The position numbers and the translations under genes are program-made. The notes under the pieces are model-generated. The model did not search any database. It saw nothing but the letters and a program-made list of their open reading frames with translations, and was not told the origin of the DNA. Below, piece by piece: positions 6,893 through 16,459 of a DNA stretch of 47,957 nucleotides (positions are counted from its first letter, which is position 1; every line of letters begins with the position of its first letter). Origin of the DNA: Desulfobacteraceae bacterium UBA5616 (GTDB lineage: Bacteria; Desulfobacterota; Desulfobacteria; Desulfobacterales; UBA5616); contig DIKO01000095.1 in assembly GCA_002423615.1 (NCBI GenBank), forward strand, positions 1-47,957, read 5' to 3'.

Positions 6893-8494
6893 TCATTTTT
6901 CCACAGGGGATGATCCTGCAATCTGGATTCTGTATTCCGCCATATTTTCCGGCAGATCGGAAAAAACCAGCATAAACGGCAGTTTGAACCCGGACTTGGC
7001 GTTGATATTCGAATTGTTGTCCCCGGACGGGTTTTCAAGGCGTTTTTTAATCGTTTCCCTATCCACCCGGGCAAGTTCCGTTTCGTTTATCATATTCCCG
7101 CAGTATACGGTTTGTTTCTGGACCACCCGGGCATCGGATGTCAACAGTTCACCGGAGACCTGAATACTGCTCCGAGCCTCTTTGAATTTATTTTCCACCA
7201 GACCGGTTATGACGAAAAGGCCACCGATTTTATCGTTTTCGACAAAAGCATGTTTAAAACTTTCTTCCAGGGGTATGATTTCGCCGTGGCTTCCGAAAAA
7301 GGGCATTTTTATTCCCTTTTCAACCCCATAATAATACCCACCGACCGCTCCCACCGCCAACAGGAGAAGCAGAAGGATGGTTATCACCGGAGCTTTTAGG
7401 TTTTTTTCCGGTAACGGCATTGAGGCGGTAAAGGGGAGCTCTGTTTTCGATTTTACCTGGGCAGCCGGCTTTAAAGATTCTTCCGGCTCTTTCTCCACAC
7501 CCATACCGAATGACCCTGATTTGATTTCTTCAGGCTCTACTGCTTCATCGCCGATGCGGATGTCAACGGCAGTTCCCCCGGGATCCGGTTCCTCAACATC
7601 AAATTTCAGGCCAATATCCTCTTTTTCGGAAGATTGAACGGCCGTTGAATAATCCTTATCCATTTCCAGCGCGAAGTCATCAGACGCCCCGAGTTCGAGT
7701 TCCAGATCTTTCAGGTCCTTGTCATCCAGCTTCAAATTGCCGTTATCCATTTCCAGGAAAGTATCTTCCGAAGCCGATTCGTCCCCGGTTTCAAGGTCAA
7801 GCTCCAGTTTTAGCTCTTCTTCATCGCTTTCGGCTTGGGGCACTTTCAGATCATCCATTTCCAGAAGTTTTTCGATGTCGGATAAATCCAATTCATCAAC
7901 GCCCGTTTCCGCCTTGTCCACCCGGGATATTTCCAGATCGGATTCCATTTCCAACTCCAACTCCAGCTCCGATTCTTTTTCATCGGCAGCATCTCCATCA
8001 GCCAAAGCCTCCTCATCCATTTCCAGGAGTTTTTCAATATCCGAAAAATCAAGATCCTCGGTGACTTCCTCAACGGGTTCGGATCCCTCCTGGGAAACGT
8101 CATCAACGAGCTCAAGTTCAAGTTCCACATCTGCTTCCTCAAGATCTCCCGTCGGTTCTTCTTCACCCGCCATTTCCAGCATTTTATCCAGATCGGTCAG
8201 GTCCAGCACATCCTCTTCTGCTGAAAACGGTGAGGTTTCATCTTCCAGCTCCAAAAAAAGATCCTGTTCCGCTTCTTCTGTTCGAGATTCTTTATCCGGG
8301 GATTTCATATCTTCCATCTCAAGGTGAACATCGAGCTGCGGAAATTCAGGGGATTCGGCAGGTTCCTGTTCTTCCGGGGGAAGGGCGATAAACACATGAT
8401 TGCAGTTGGTGCAACGGACTTTTGAACCATCCTCTTTCACCAGATTGTCCTTAAGCTCAAATCTGGTGTCACAGTTGTCGCAGGTAATTATCAT
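6893..8494 (-). CDS. MJ0042 zinc-ribbon, acidic-repeat, single-TM protein with DUF3426-like C-terminus
   Basis: A 533-aa protein of unknown function. An N-terminal MJ0042 zinc finger uses C5, C8, C28 and C31. Residues 40-330 are extraordinarily acidic and contain copies of a motif of the form D-L-(S/T)-D-(I/L)-(E/D)-K-(L/M)-L-E-M, for example DLTDLDKMLEM, DFSDIEKLLEM and DLSDIEKLLEM, plus ELELEL-type runs. One membrane helix is predicted at about 368-390 (APVITILLLLLLAVGAVGG). The last 143 residues resemble DUF3426, probably periplasmic. The architecture (cytoplasmic zinc finger, acidic arm, TM, outer domain) is common in deltaproteobacteria. It is the last protein gene of the mnmG-dnaJ-hpt run, 15 bp after hpt. 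Role unknown. Confidence 0.85.
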   Translation of the reverse strand: MIITCDNCDTRFELKDNLVKEDGSKVRCTNCNHVFIALPPEEQEPAESPEFPQLDVHLEMEDMKSPDKESRTEEAEQDLFLELEDETSPFSAEEDVLDLTDLDKMLEMAGEEEPTGDLEEADVELELELVDDVSQEGSEPVEEVTEDLDFSDIEKLLEMDEEALADGDAADEKESELELELEMESDLEISRVDKAETGVDELDLSDIEKLLEMDDLKVPQAESDEEELKLELDLETGDESASEDTFLEMDNGNLKLDDKDLKDLELELGASDDFALEMDKDYSTAVQSSEKEDIGLKFDVEEPDPGGTAVDIRIGDEAVEPEEIKSGSFGMGVEKEPEESLKPAAQVKSKTELPFTASMPLPEKNLKAPVITILLLLLLAVGAVGGYYYGVEKGIKMPFFGSHGEIIPLEESFKHAFVENDKIGGLFVITGLVENKFKEARSSIQVSGELLTSDARVVQKQTVYCGNMINETELARVDRETIKKRLENPSGDNNSNINAKSGFKLPFMLVFSDLPENMAEYRIQIAGSSPVEK

Positions 8495-8509
8495 GATTAA
8501 CCCTCTTGT

Positions 8510-9028
8510 CTAAAATTTCAGGTGATAAATTCCGGGCAGTCCCCTGTAACGTTCATTGTAATCAAGGCCGTAGCCCACCAGAAATCCCTCGGAAACGGCT
8601 AAACAGGCATATGCGATATCCACTTCCAGTTCTCTTCGTTCGGGTTTATCGATCAGCGTGCAGATTTTCACGGTTTTCGGCCCCAGAGAATTGAGATAAG
8701 TCATCAGATAAGCCATTGTGAAACCCGTGTCCACAATATCTTCCACAATCAGGACATGTTTGTTCTTCAGATCCGTTGAGACTGCTTTGGTTAGAGTGAT
8801 CGTTCCCGAAGAACAATTTTCCGCCCCGTAGCTTGACGTGCCCACGAAATCAATGGAAACCGGGATGGTCAGTTCACGAATCAGGTCGGCGAGAAAGATA
8901 AAGGCGCCTTTCAGTACACCGATGAGAACCAGTTCCTCATTTGCATAATCCGCGGATATGCGTCGAGCGATCGCCGCGACCTTTGATTTGATTTCATCTT
9001 CTTTAAGTACGGGGATAAGCTCGGTCAT
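8510..9028 (-). CDS. hpt: Hypoxanthine phosphoribosyltransferase
   Basis: A 172-aa type I phosphoribosyltransferase that salvages hypoxanthine (and usually guanine) with PRPP to IMP or GMP in the cytoplasm. The PRPP-binding loop VLIVEDIVDTGFT carries the two acidic residues typical of the family. LIGVLKGAFIFLADL near residue 36 is the PPi-loop region, and a conserved VGYGLDYNERYR stretch lies near the C-terminus. Length is normal. It lies between a DnaJ-type gene and the zinc-ribbon membrane protein on the same strand; the 102-bp gap to the dnaJ gene leaves room for a promoter. Confidence 0.96.
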   Translation of the reverse strand: MTELIPVLKEDEIKSKVAAIARRISADYANEELVLIGVLKGAFIFLADLIRELTIPVSIDFVGTSSYGAENCSSGTITLTKAVSTDLKNKHVLIVEDIVDTGFTMAYLMTYLNSLGPKTVKICTLIDKPERRELEVDIAYACLAVSEGFLVGYGLDYNERYRGLPGIYHLKF

Positions 9029-9130
9029 CGTCGATTTGTCGCATGAATGATTACAAAGATGGTAAGGATTATGCCTTTTTGGGTCGGAAAATTACATTGA
9101 AGCGCTTTAGTTGTCAATATATTAAATACA

Positions 9131-10024
9131 TTATAATCCGGTCCGGGCCAATTGATCCACAAGATTTTTCTGCTCATCCGTAAGCGTCCTGGGGACATCG
9201 ACTTCGATCAGAATGTATAGATCTCCCTTTTTGTCTCCCTTCATCATGGGAAGTCCATGCCCGGCCAGCCGCATTTTGGTTTTATGACGGGTGCCCGGCG
9301 GGATTTTCATGTTCAGGTCCTTCCCATCCGGCGTGGGAATCTGAATGCTGGTCCCCAGTAAGGACTCGCTTATTTTAATCTCCCGGGTAATGGAGACGTC
9401 CTGTCCTTCTATCTGGAATACCGGATCGGCCAGAACGTTTGAACGAATATAAAGATCCCCCGGAGGCCCTCCATAGGGGCTGGGATCGCCTTTTCCGGCC
9501 AGCCGCAGCCTCTTTCCGGACACCATCCCCTTGGGAATTCTCAACGTAATGGTGTTGGTTTCTCCCTCCTGTTTCAGACTGATGGTTTTTTCAGCACCCC
9601 TGACAACATCCTCCAGGGTCAAAGCGATATCATACACCAGATCCCGCCCTTTGACCGGAGCCTGTCTGCGCCTGTTGAAATTACCGAATCCGCCACCTCC
9701 GCCGAATGAAAACCGGGATCCTCCGAAACCGAATTCTCTCAGGATATCATTGAAATCAGACCCTCTGAAAATATCCTCCTGGGAAAATCGCTGCTGGAAT
9801 CCGGCGGAACCATAGTCATCATATTGCCTGCGCTTTTCCTTATCGCTTAAAACCGCGTAAGCCTCGCTGATTTTTTTGAATTTTTCTTCCGCAGGTTTAT
9901 CCCCCTTGGCGTGATCGGGGTGATACTTCATGGCCAGCTTTCGGTAGGCCTTCTTGATCTCCTCACCGGTGGCTGTTTTTTCCACACCCAGAATTTTATA
10001 ATAGTCGGAGTCTGTCATCGTCAC
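9131..10024 (-). CDS. Type-B DnaJ/CbpA-like co-chaperone
   Basis: A 297-aa J-domain protein that would stimulate an Hsp70 (DnaK) ATPase. The J domain covers residues 7-70 with the HPD motif at 35-37. A Gly/Phe-rich linker follows (about 85-115, FGFGGSRFSFGGGGG), then two C-terminal substrate-binding beta domains (LRIPKGMVSGKRLRLAGKG and IPPGTRHKTKMRLAGHG). The CxxCxGxG zinc domain of DnaJ itself is absent, which makes it CbpA-like. The start shows two close ATGs (residues 1 and 3). It starts 12 bp downstream of the mnmG stop and is probably cotranscribed. Confidence 0.93.
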   Translation of the reverse strand: MTMTDSDYYKILGVEKTATGEEIKKAYRKLAMKYHPDHAKGDKPAEEKFKKISEAYAVLSDKEKRRQYDDYGSAGFQQRFSQEDIFRGSDFNDILREFGFGGSRFSFGGGGGFGNFNRRRQAPVKGRDLVYDIALTLEDVVRGAEKTISLKQEGETNTITLRIPKGMVSGKRLRLAGKGDPSPYGGPPGDLYIRSNVLADPVFQIEGQDVSITREIKISESLLGTSIQIPTPDGKDLNMKIPPGTRHKTKMRLAGHGLPMMKGDKKGDLYILIEVDVPRTLTDEQKNLVDQLARTGL

Positions 10025-10035
10025 CTTTCCAATGG

Positions 10036-11913
10036 TTATGGTTTTAACATTTTCCCTTCATATAATTTCATCGCGATCATCATGACGGATATCGCCGCAG
10101 GGGTGACGCCGTCGATCCGGGTTGCCTGACCCAGGGAAGCCGGTCTGACGGACAAAAATTTTTCCTTGAGTTCATTTGAGAGTCCGTGCACATTAGCATA
10201 ATCGAAATTTTCCGGGATTTTTATTCTTTCCAAGTCCTTGAACCGCTCGATATCCTTGAGCTGGCGGTGGATGTACCCTTCGTACTTGATCTCGATCTCC
10301 ACCTGCTGTTGAATTTTCCCGGTTGTGGCTATCGGACTCGGGGCAATGAAATCGACCACACCGTAATCGAGTTGGGTCCTTTTTAACAATTGATCCAGGT
10401 GGATGCCGTTGTTGATGGGGGATGCGCCGTGCTGTTCCAGATAACCGTTGATCCGGGGAGTCGGCGGGACCACGGTTTTTTTGATTCTGTCGATTTCAAG
10501 ATCAATCCGCCGTTTTCGCTCCTTCATGTCCCGAAGGGCATTGTCATCAATCAGCCCCAGTTCATGGCCTTTTTCAAAGAGCCTCAAATCCGCATTGTCT
10601 TCACGAAGCATCAGGCGGTATTCAGCCCTGGATGTAAACATCCGATAGGGCTCCCGGGTTCCCCGGGTGACCAGGTCGTCGATCATGACCCCCATGTAAG
10701 CCTGAGACCGGTCCGGCATAAAAGGCGGCCTTTTCTGTATCTGACAGGCCGCGTTGATACCGGCCCAAAGCCCCTGGGCCGCGGCTTCCTCATACCCTGA
10801 CGTTCCGTTGATCTGCCCGGCCATGAATAATCCGGAAATCAGTTTGGTTTCAAGAGTGGGTTTTAACTGGACGGGATTGACGTAGTCGTATTCAATGGCA
10901 TATGCCGGACGCATGATTTCGGCTTCTTCGAGTCCATTTACCGAACGGACAAACTCCATTTGAATTTCTACGGGAAGACTGTTCCCCAGTCCGCCGGCAT
11001 AAATTTCTTCCGTGTCCAGCCCCTCCGGTTCCAGAATGATCTGGTGACGGTCTTTTTCCGGAAACTTAACGATCTTGTCTTCAAAAGAGGGACAGTACCG
11101 GGCGGAGGTTCCCTTGATCATTCCGCCGTACAAAGCGGAACGTTCGAGGTTTTCCCTTACCAGACGATGGCTTTTTTCGTTCGTGTAGCCGATATAGCTG
11201 TAGACCTGGGGCAATGCAGGGGTGCTGGTGAAATGCGAAAACGGCGTTGTACCCTCCTCCAGATCCTGTTTTTGAAACCTCGAAAAATCAATCGAGGATT
11301 TTTTCAGTCGCGGCGGGGTTCCCGTTTTCATGCGGCCCAGACGAAACCCTAAATTTTTGAGGTTTTGTGCAAGACCATAGGACGCGAATTCACCTGCTCG
11401 GCCTGCCTGGAAGGAAACGAACCCGATGTGAACCAGACCGCTTAAAAACGTCCCTGTCGCCAGGACAACGGCCCTGGCGGTGAAGCCGAATCCGGTATGA
11501 TCCACCACGCCGGTTACCCGGCCATCCTCGATGACCAGGTGGTCCGCCATGGCCTGTTTTAAATCAAGGTTATTCTGCCGCTCGACAACGGCTTTCATGG
11601 CCGTATGATATCGGTTTTTATCATTCTGAGTTCGGGTGGAACGGACCGCTGGACCTTTTTTCATGTTGAGCGTTTTATATTGAATGGCGGTTTGATCGGT
11701 AATTTTGGCCATTTCGCCGCCCAGGGCATCGATCTCCCTGACCAGTTGCCCCTTGGCCATTCCCCCGATCGATGGGCTGCACGGCATGGCCGCCAGTTTG
11801 TCCAGGTCAATGGCCAGAAGCAGCACGGAACAACCCATCCTAGCCGCCGAAAGGGCGGCCTCGCAGCCTGCGTGACCGGCCCCGATAACAACAATATCAT
11901 AGTTCTTGGTCAT
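10036..11913 (-). CDS. mnmG: tRNA uridine-5-carboxymethylaminomethyl modification enzyme MnmG
   Basis: A 625-aa FAD protein that with MnmE installs the cmnm5 group at U34 of certain tRNAs. The N-terminal dinucleotide fold shows VIGAGHAGCEAALSAARMG (residues 10-28). It also has the GidA signatures GGMAKGQLVREIDALGG and GYEEAAAQGLWAGINAA, plus a C-terminal helical domain ending in RIDGVTPAAISVMM. Length is typical. It heads the minus-strand run with dnaJ and hpt and is divergent from a radical-SAM gene. Confidence 0.97.
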   Translation of the reverse strand: MTKNYDIVVIGAGHAGCEAALSAARMGCSVLLLAIDLDKLAAMPCSPSIGGMAKGQLVREIDALGGEMAKITDQTAIQYKTLNMKKGPAVRSTRTQNDKNRYHTAMKAVVERQNNLDLKQAMADHLVIEDGRVTGVVDHTGFGFTARAVVLATGTFLSGLVHIGFVSFQAGRAGEFASYGLAQNLKNLGFRLGRMKTGTPPRLKKSSIDFSRFQKQDLEEGTTPFSHFTSTPALPQVYSYIGYTNEKSHRLVRENLERSALYGGMIKGTSARYCPSFEDKIVKFPEKDRHQIILEPEGLDTEEIYAGGLGNSLPVEIQMEFVRSVNGLEEAEIMRPAYAIEYDYVNPVQLKPTLETKLISGLFMAGQINGTSGYEEAAAQGLWAGINAACQIQKRPPFMPDRSQAYMGVMIDDLVTRGTREPYRMFTSRAEYRLMLREDNADLRLFEKGHELGLIDDNALRDMKERKRRIDLEIDRIKKTVVPPTPRINGYLEQHGASPINNGIHLDQLLKRTQLDYGVVDFIAPSPIATTGKIQQQVEIEIKYEGYIHRQLKDIERFKDLERIKIPENFDYANVHGLSNELKEKFLSVRPASLGQATRIDGVTPAAISVMMIAMKLYEGKMLKP

Positions 11914-12001
11914 GTCGTACGTGAAACTCCCCCTGATCCTGGAAAATGGTTCCGGTTGTTAAATCACCCGCATTGTGCTATTTCAAAAAAAATTGTGCGT
12001 C

Positions 12002-12032
12002 TTTACCGACGGTTTCATTGTGCTTATATAAT
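12002..12032 (+). promoter_or_regulatory. Possible sigma70-type promoter for the radical-SAM gene
   Basis: TTTACC at 12002-12007 and TATAAT at 12027-12032 (or TATATA at 12025-12030, spacer 17) lie about 37 bp upstream of the chosen ATG at 12069. The -10 match is good and the -35 weak. Confidence 0.4.
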
Positions 12033-12068
12033 TGCACGGGGTTAAGGTCAAGCAGGCAAGTCATCAAC

Positions 12069-13040
12069 ATGCCCAACCGCTACCGGGATCTGAATACATA
12101 TTACAAAACACGCTTCGGGGAAAGGGTCCATAAAATAACCGTGGATGCGGGATTGAACTGCCCGAACCGGGATGGAACCATTTCAACGGGAGGCTGCATC
12201 TATTGCAATGCCGACGGGTCCGGAACGGGCAATTTCAGAAGGGGCATGTCCGTCGAGGAACAAATCAGGAAAGGTATCATATCCGTCTCAAAACGGTACA
12301 AAGCCAAAAAATTCATTGCCTATTTCCAGTCCTTCACCAATACTTACGGCCCCCTGAATGACCTCAAAGAGATTTATGAAAAAGCGCTTGGCTTTGATGA
12401 AATTGTCGGTCTTGCCATCGGCACCCGGCCTGACTGCATCAATAATTCTGTTTTGGAGCTCCTGGAAGGGTATGCCCGTTCCCGTCTTGTCTGGATCGAA
12501 TACGGCCTCCAGTCCTCCCACAACAAGACCCTTAAGCTGATCAACCGCGGCCATGATGTGGAATGTTTCAAACAGGCCGTCGAAATGACCAGAAACCGGG
12601 GAATCAAAATCTGCGCTCATGTCATCCTCGGCCTGCCCGGGGAAACCCGACGCGACATGATGGAAACAGCCGAGACCCTGAGTGCGCTTGACCTGGACGG
12701 GGTAAAAATCCACCTGCTCTACGTGATCCGGGGAACAGTTCTCGATGCCTTGCATCGATCCGGTGGATATACCTGTCTTGAGCAGGACGAGTACGTGGAA
12801 ATCGTATGCGATTTTCTGGAAAAGCTTCCTCCCCGGATGGTCATCCAGAGGTTGACGGGAGATCCCCACCCCGACGAATTAATCGCGCCTTTATGGGCCT
12901 TAAAGAAAATGGATACGCTGTCACGGATTCAGAACATGCTGGAGCAACGGAATTCCCGGCAGGGAAAATATTTTTATCCGGGAGGGGCGCAAAGCCCTTT
13001 CTTCTTCCCGGTTCACAAAACCATGGACAGCCAAAGGTAA
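12069..13040 (+). CDS. TIGR01212-family radical SAM protein (YhcC-like)
   Basis: A 323-aa radical-SAM protein. I start it at ATG 12069 (MPNRYRDLN) because the homologous family begins there; 41 upstream codons are open but include the putative promoter and have no family-like sequence. The cluster cysteines are C31, C43 and C46 in the family-specific spacing of CPNRDGTISTGGCIYC. Further motifs are GLPGETRRDMMET and the C-terminal RLTGDPHPDELIAP. The family is related to Elp3/coproporphyrinogen-oxidase-like radical SAM enzymes; the substrate is not known. It stands alone, divergent from mnmG. Confidence 0.9.
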   Translation: MPNRYRDLNTYYKTRFGERVHKITVDAGLNCPNRDGTISTGGCIYCNADGSGTGNFRRGMSVEEQIRKGIISVSKRYKAKKFIAYFQSFTNTYGPLNDLKEIYEKALGFDEIVGLAIGTRPDCINNSVLELLEGYARSRLVWIEYGLQSSHNKTLKLINRGHDVECFKQAVEMTRNRGIKICAHVILGLPGETRRDMMETAETLSALDLDGVKIHLLYVIRGTVLDALHRSGGYTCLEQDEYVEIVCDFLEKLPPRMVIQRLTGDPHPDELIAPLWALKKMDTLSRIQNMLEQRNSRQGKYFYPGGAQSPFFFPVHKTMDSQR

Positions 13041-13132
13041 TAATGGTATATAAAGTCAATTAGTTATTATGATGTCTCATTATCCGGGAAATTAGAGCGG
13101 TTGTTCGATAAGGATACATACCGACAAACTGA

Positions 13133-15469
13133 ATGAGTGACATGATATTCTTCTCCAAAAAAAGCGCTTCGGACCTCCCCGATATCAGGGGATTCTCACT
13201 TAAACCCTACAGGGTCGGGCTTCCATTGAACCGGTTGACATTGGGGACGGACAATATCCGTTACGATGTCCACCTGAGCCGGACCTTCCTCGCCACGGCA
13301 AAACGGATCGCCCTCCGTCTCATTGCCAGGCATGCGAATGCCGAGCTGATCCTGCGGATTGACAAAACCAGCAACTGGATCAAGGAAAGGGACGAATTCA
13401 AGCGGGTTTTCAGCCAAATGATGACTACGGCCATCAACAAAGCCAAAATGGGAAGGGAAATCCAGATCGATTATCTTGCCCAGCTCGCCATTGTCAAGTT
13501 TCTGCAAAAAACCATAAAAGATCAGTTTGATGAATTTTCGAATCTGTTCAAGGACGTGATCAGGATCCAGGAACTGGCGGACCGGGAACATCTCCATAAG
13601 GCGATCACGCTGAAAGAACAGCTTAACGCTATCCAGCAGAAAAAGACCACCATTCAATTCAACGCCGGTCGGGAACTCTTTGAATTAGTCGCCCAAGTTC
13701 TGAAGAAAGATTCAAATGAAGTGCGTGAAGCCAGTTTCGGCATCGAAGCCGTATTGTCGCTGGACCTGTTTACCAACCCCATGCTGGTGATCGACAGTCC
13801 CTTCCATGATTTTTTCATGATCGAGGAATATGATCTTCTGCTGGGTCACCGCATCGAAGATCCCGATAAATACGACGCCCTCCTGTTCACGTTAAGAAAG
13901 CTTTTCAAGGAAATCGGGATGGCCGGTATGCTTTCCGGCGAGAATACCATCCCGGACCATCCCCAGGAGTATAATGAATTATCCCGGCAGCCAACGCACG
14001 AAACAAAGGGAAGGGATGAAGAAACCGACCAACTCGTGGATCAATGGATAAACCGGATCGACAACGTCGATGTGCTCTTCGACTTTTTTACCGGAGAAAA
14101 AAAGCTCAAGCAGAAAAAAAAACAGAAATCGGAAAAATACGACCTCGCAAAACTTCAGCAAACGGTTGAAAATCAGAGAAGGCTTTTCGATTTCTTTTAT
14201 GATCACCTGAGCAGAACAGATCTGGTAAAACGCATCATCGCCTATTACGAAATCAAACCGATATACAACGAGTACTGCCCTCCCTTAAGGCCTCAACAGG
14301 TTCTGCAGTTTCTGATCTCATCCCGGCAGAGAAAAGAAATCGTCAACCAATTGAACCGGTTGAAAGGAAATTATTCTACACCCATCACCGTCCAGCCGCT
14401 CATGAAGCGCACCCGAAGCCTGAAAAGGGTGAACACCCTGAAAAAGAAGTCCTATCTTTTTCAGTTTATAAAGAATTTCCTGCGCTATCACAGGGATCTT
14501 TTAAATTTTACCCTGGTTAAAAATGCGATGGAAACCATCAATGTCCTGACGGACGAAAAACGGTTGAACCTTTCCCGGGCCAATAACACGCTCTATGAAT
14601 ACCTTCTTCCCCACGAGGAAGTCGCCACCGAAAAACCCATCATCAACCATGTGATCATCAAGGCCGATGTCCGGGGGTCCACGGACCTGACCTATCAAAT
14701 GCGCGAAAATGGAATGAACCCGGCATCCTATTTCAGCCTTAATTTTTTTGATCCCATCACGGACATATTGCCCGCCTACGGGGCAACGAAAGTCTTTATC
14801 GAGGGCGATGCCCTGATCCTCGCCATCTCCGAACAAAAAGACAACCCCGGAGAATGGTATAATATCGCCCGGGCCTGCGGTCTTGCCATACACATGCTGT
14901 TTATCGTACGACAGTACAACAAAAACAGCACCAAATACAATCTTCCGGTACTGGAACTGGGAATCGGCATTTGTTTCCAGAACGACTCGCCGGCCTTCCT
15001 TTTCGATGGCGACCAGCGCATCATGATTTCTCCCGCCATCAACCTGGCGGACCGCCTTTCAGCATGTTCAAAGGAACTCAGAAAGGTCAAGGCATTCGCG
15101 GACAGCCCCTTCAATCTGTACGTATTTCAAGATGTCGCAGAGAAAGACCTCGACCAGAATGCGGATGAAACGTATTTAAGATACAATATCAACGGAATCG
15201 AATTAAATGCCGAGGGATTTGCGAAACTATCGGAAGAGATTGATCTGAAGATTTTAAAACACAAGATCAACAACGAGAATTGCATCCTGTACTCGGGGAA
15301 GTTTCCCACGCTGTCGGGCAAATATCAGCAGATCATTATCCGTGAAGCCCAGGTTCAGGCACTGAAGACCTACCCGGAAATTGAAATCGCCGGCGTGCTT
15401 CCCGGAAAATATTACGAGGTTTGCACCCATCCCAAACTGTACGAATATGCGAGGCAAAAAAACGATTAA
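13133..15469 (+). CDS. Large protein of unknown function with a class III nucleotide-cyclase-like C-terminal domain
   Basis: A 778-aa protein. Residues 1-500 are helical and charged, with coiled-coil-like runs and no recognised domain; there is no signal peptide or membrane helix. From about 505 a fold resembling class III adenylate/guanylate cyclases appears: IIKADVRGSTDLT with D512, K553 and D559 in ATKVFIEGDALILAI (the paired metal aspartates and a purine-contacting lysine position), and N637/R641 in INLADRLSAC (the transition-state Asn/Arg pair). This suggests catalytic competence, but the purine-specificity segment (RIMISPAIN) is atypical. It is 92 bp downstream of the radical-SAM gene and ends 20 bp from the convergent miaA. 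A cyclic-nucleotide or other signalling role is inference. Confidence 0.7.
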   Translation: MSDMIFFSKKSASDLPDIRGFSLKPYRVGLPLNRLTLGTDNIRYDVHLSRTFLATAKRIALRLIARHANAELILRIDKTSNWIKERDEFKRVFSQMMTTAINKAKMGREIQIDYLAQLAIVKFLQKTIKDQFDEFSNLFKDVIRIQELADREHLHKAITLKEQLNAIQQKKTTIQFNAGRELFELVAQVLKKDSNEVREASFGIEAVLSLDLFTNPMLVIDSPFHDFFMIEEYDLLLGHRIEDPDKYDALLFTLRKLFKEIGMAGMLSGENTIPDHPQEYNELSRQPTHETKGRDEETDQLVDQWINRIDNVDVLFDFFTGEKKLKQKKKQKSEKYDLAKLQQTVENQRRLFDFFYDHLSRTDLVKRIIAYYEIKPIYNEYCPPLRPQQVLQFLISSRQRKEIVNQLNRLKGNYSTPITVQPLMKRTRSLKRVNTLKKKSYLFQFIKNFLRYHRDLLNFTLVKNAMETINVLTDEKRLNLSRANNTLYEYLLPHEEVATEKPIINHVIIKADVRGSTDLTYQMRENGMNPASYFSLNFFDPITDILPAYGATKVFIEGDALILAISEQKDNPGEWYNIARACGLAIHMLFIVRQYNKNSTKYNLPVLELGIGICFQNDSPAFLFDGDQRIMISPAINLADRLSACSKELRKVKAFADSPFNLYVFQDVAEKDLDQNADETYLRYNINGIELNAEGFAKLSEEIDLKILKHKINNENCILYSGKFPTLSGKYQQIIIREAQVQALKTYPEIEIAGVLPGKYYEVCTHPKLYEYARQKND

Positions 15470-15489
15470 AATCGAACCTTCAGAGAATT

Positions 15490-16437
15490 TTACCCTTGGC
15501 CCGAATTCAAAAATTCTTCCGCCATCCGGATGATGTCCCCGGCCTCATCCGGAGTTTTCCATAAAACCTCCCCGTCCCTGCCGAACCAGGTCATCTGGCG
15601 TTTGGCGTATCGACGGGTGTCACGTTTCAAGGTCCGAATGGTCTCCTCCCAGTCCATGCGGCCTTGAATATAATCCGTCAGATGACGGTAGCCGATAGAC
15701 TGCATGGATTTAAGACCCGCCTCATATCCCATGGCCAGCAGTTTTTTCACCTCGTCCAAGAAGCCCTCTTCCATCATGGCGCACACCCGCGAATCAATTC
15801 TTCTGTAAAGACTTTCGCGATCCGTCATCAGCCCGATTTTCAGGACCTGATACGGCTGATCGCTGAAACCGTGCCGTTTCTGATGAAGAGATATGGGCTT
15901 TCCCGTAATCTCATAAACCTCCAGGGCCCGGATGATCCGATGATTGTCATGGGGATGCAGTTTTGAAGCGGCTTCGGGATCGATTTCCCTCAACCGGTCA
16001 TACATCCGGTCCACCCCGATTGTTTCGGCCGTAGATAGCAATCTTTCACGAACTTGCGGATCGGAAGGGGCCATCTCGAAGAGGCCGTTGACAAGGGCCT
16101 TGATATAAAGTCCTGTTCCGCCCGTCAGGATGGGTACGATGTCTTTCTCATTCAGCGTCTGGATGACTTGTTGAGCCGCTGCCGCATATTTGGCCGCATC
16201 AAAGGGTTCATCGGGATCGGCGATGTCCAGCAGATGGTGACGCACCCGTTGCCGTTCGATTTCAGTAGGTTTTGCCGTGCCGATGTCCATGTACCGGTAT
16301 ATCTGCATGGAATCGGCATTGACGATCTCGCCCTGAACAGCCAGCGACAGGCGGATGGCGCAGGAAGTCTTGCCCACTGCCGTGGGGCCGCAAAGAACGA
16401 TGATTTTGGGTCTTGGCTTCATGAAATGCTGATTCAT
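15490..16437 (-). CDS. miaA: tRNA dimethylallyltransferase MiaA
   Basis: A 315-aa enzyme that transfers dimethylallyl from DMAPP to N6 of A37 in tRNAs reading UNN codons. The P-loop GPTAVGKT is at 17-24. It is followed by the family motifs NADSMQIYRYMDIGTAKP, HHLLDIADPDEPFDAA, GGTGLYIKALVNG and RALEVYEITGKP, with KRDTRRYAKRQMTWF near the C-terminus. Length is standard. It lies 22 bp after the AcoX-like gene and is the last gene of the CBS-gdhA-acoX-like-miaA run. Confidence 0.97.
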   Translation of the reverse strand: MNQHFMKPRPKIIVLCGPTAVGKTSCAIRLSLAVQGEIVNADSMQIYRYMDIGTAKPTEIERQRVRHHLLDIADPDEPFDAAKYAAAAQQVIQTLNEKDIVPILTGGTGLYIKALVNGLFEMAPSDPQVRERLLSTAETIGVDRMYDRLREIDPEAASKLHPHDNHRIIRALEVYEITGKPISLHQKRHGFSDQPYQVLKIGLMTDRESLYRRIDSRVCAMMEEGFLDEVKKLLAMGYEAGLKSMQSIGYRHLTDYIQGRMDWEETIRTLKRDTRRYAKRQMTWFGRDGEVLWKTPDEAGDIIRMAEEFLNSGQG

Positions 16438-16459
16438 TGCGAAGCGGATTCCATAATGG

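Noticed and set aside
7719..8327. Ser-rich 202-aa open frame on the plus strand
   Set aside because: It is the antisense image of the Asp/Glu-rich repeat region of the zinc-ribbon protein; the serine runs follow from GAA/GAG codons read in the other strand.
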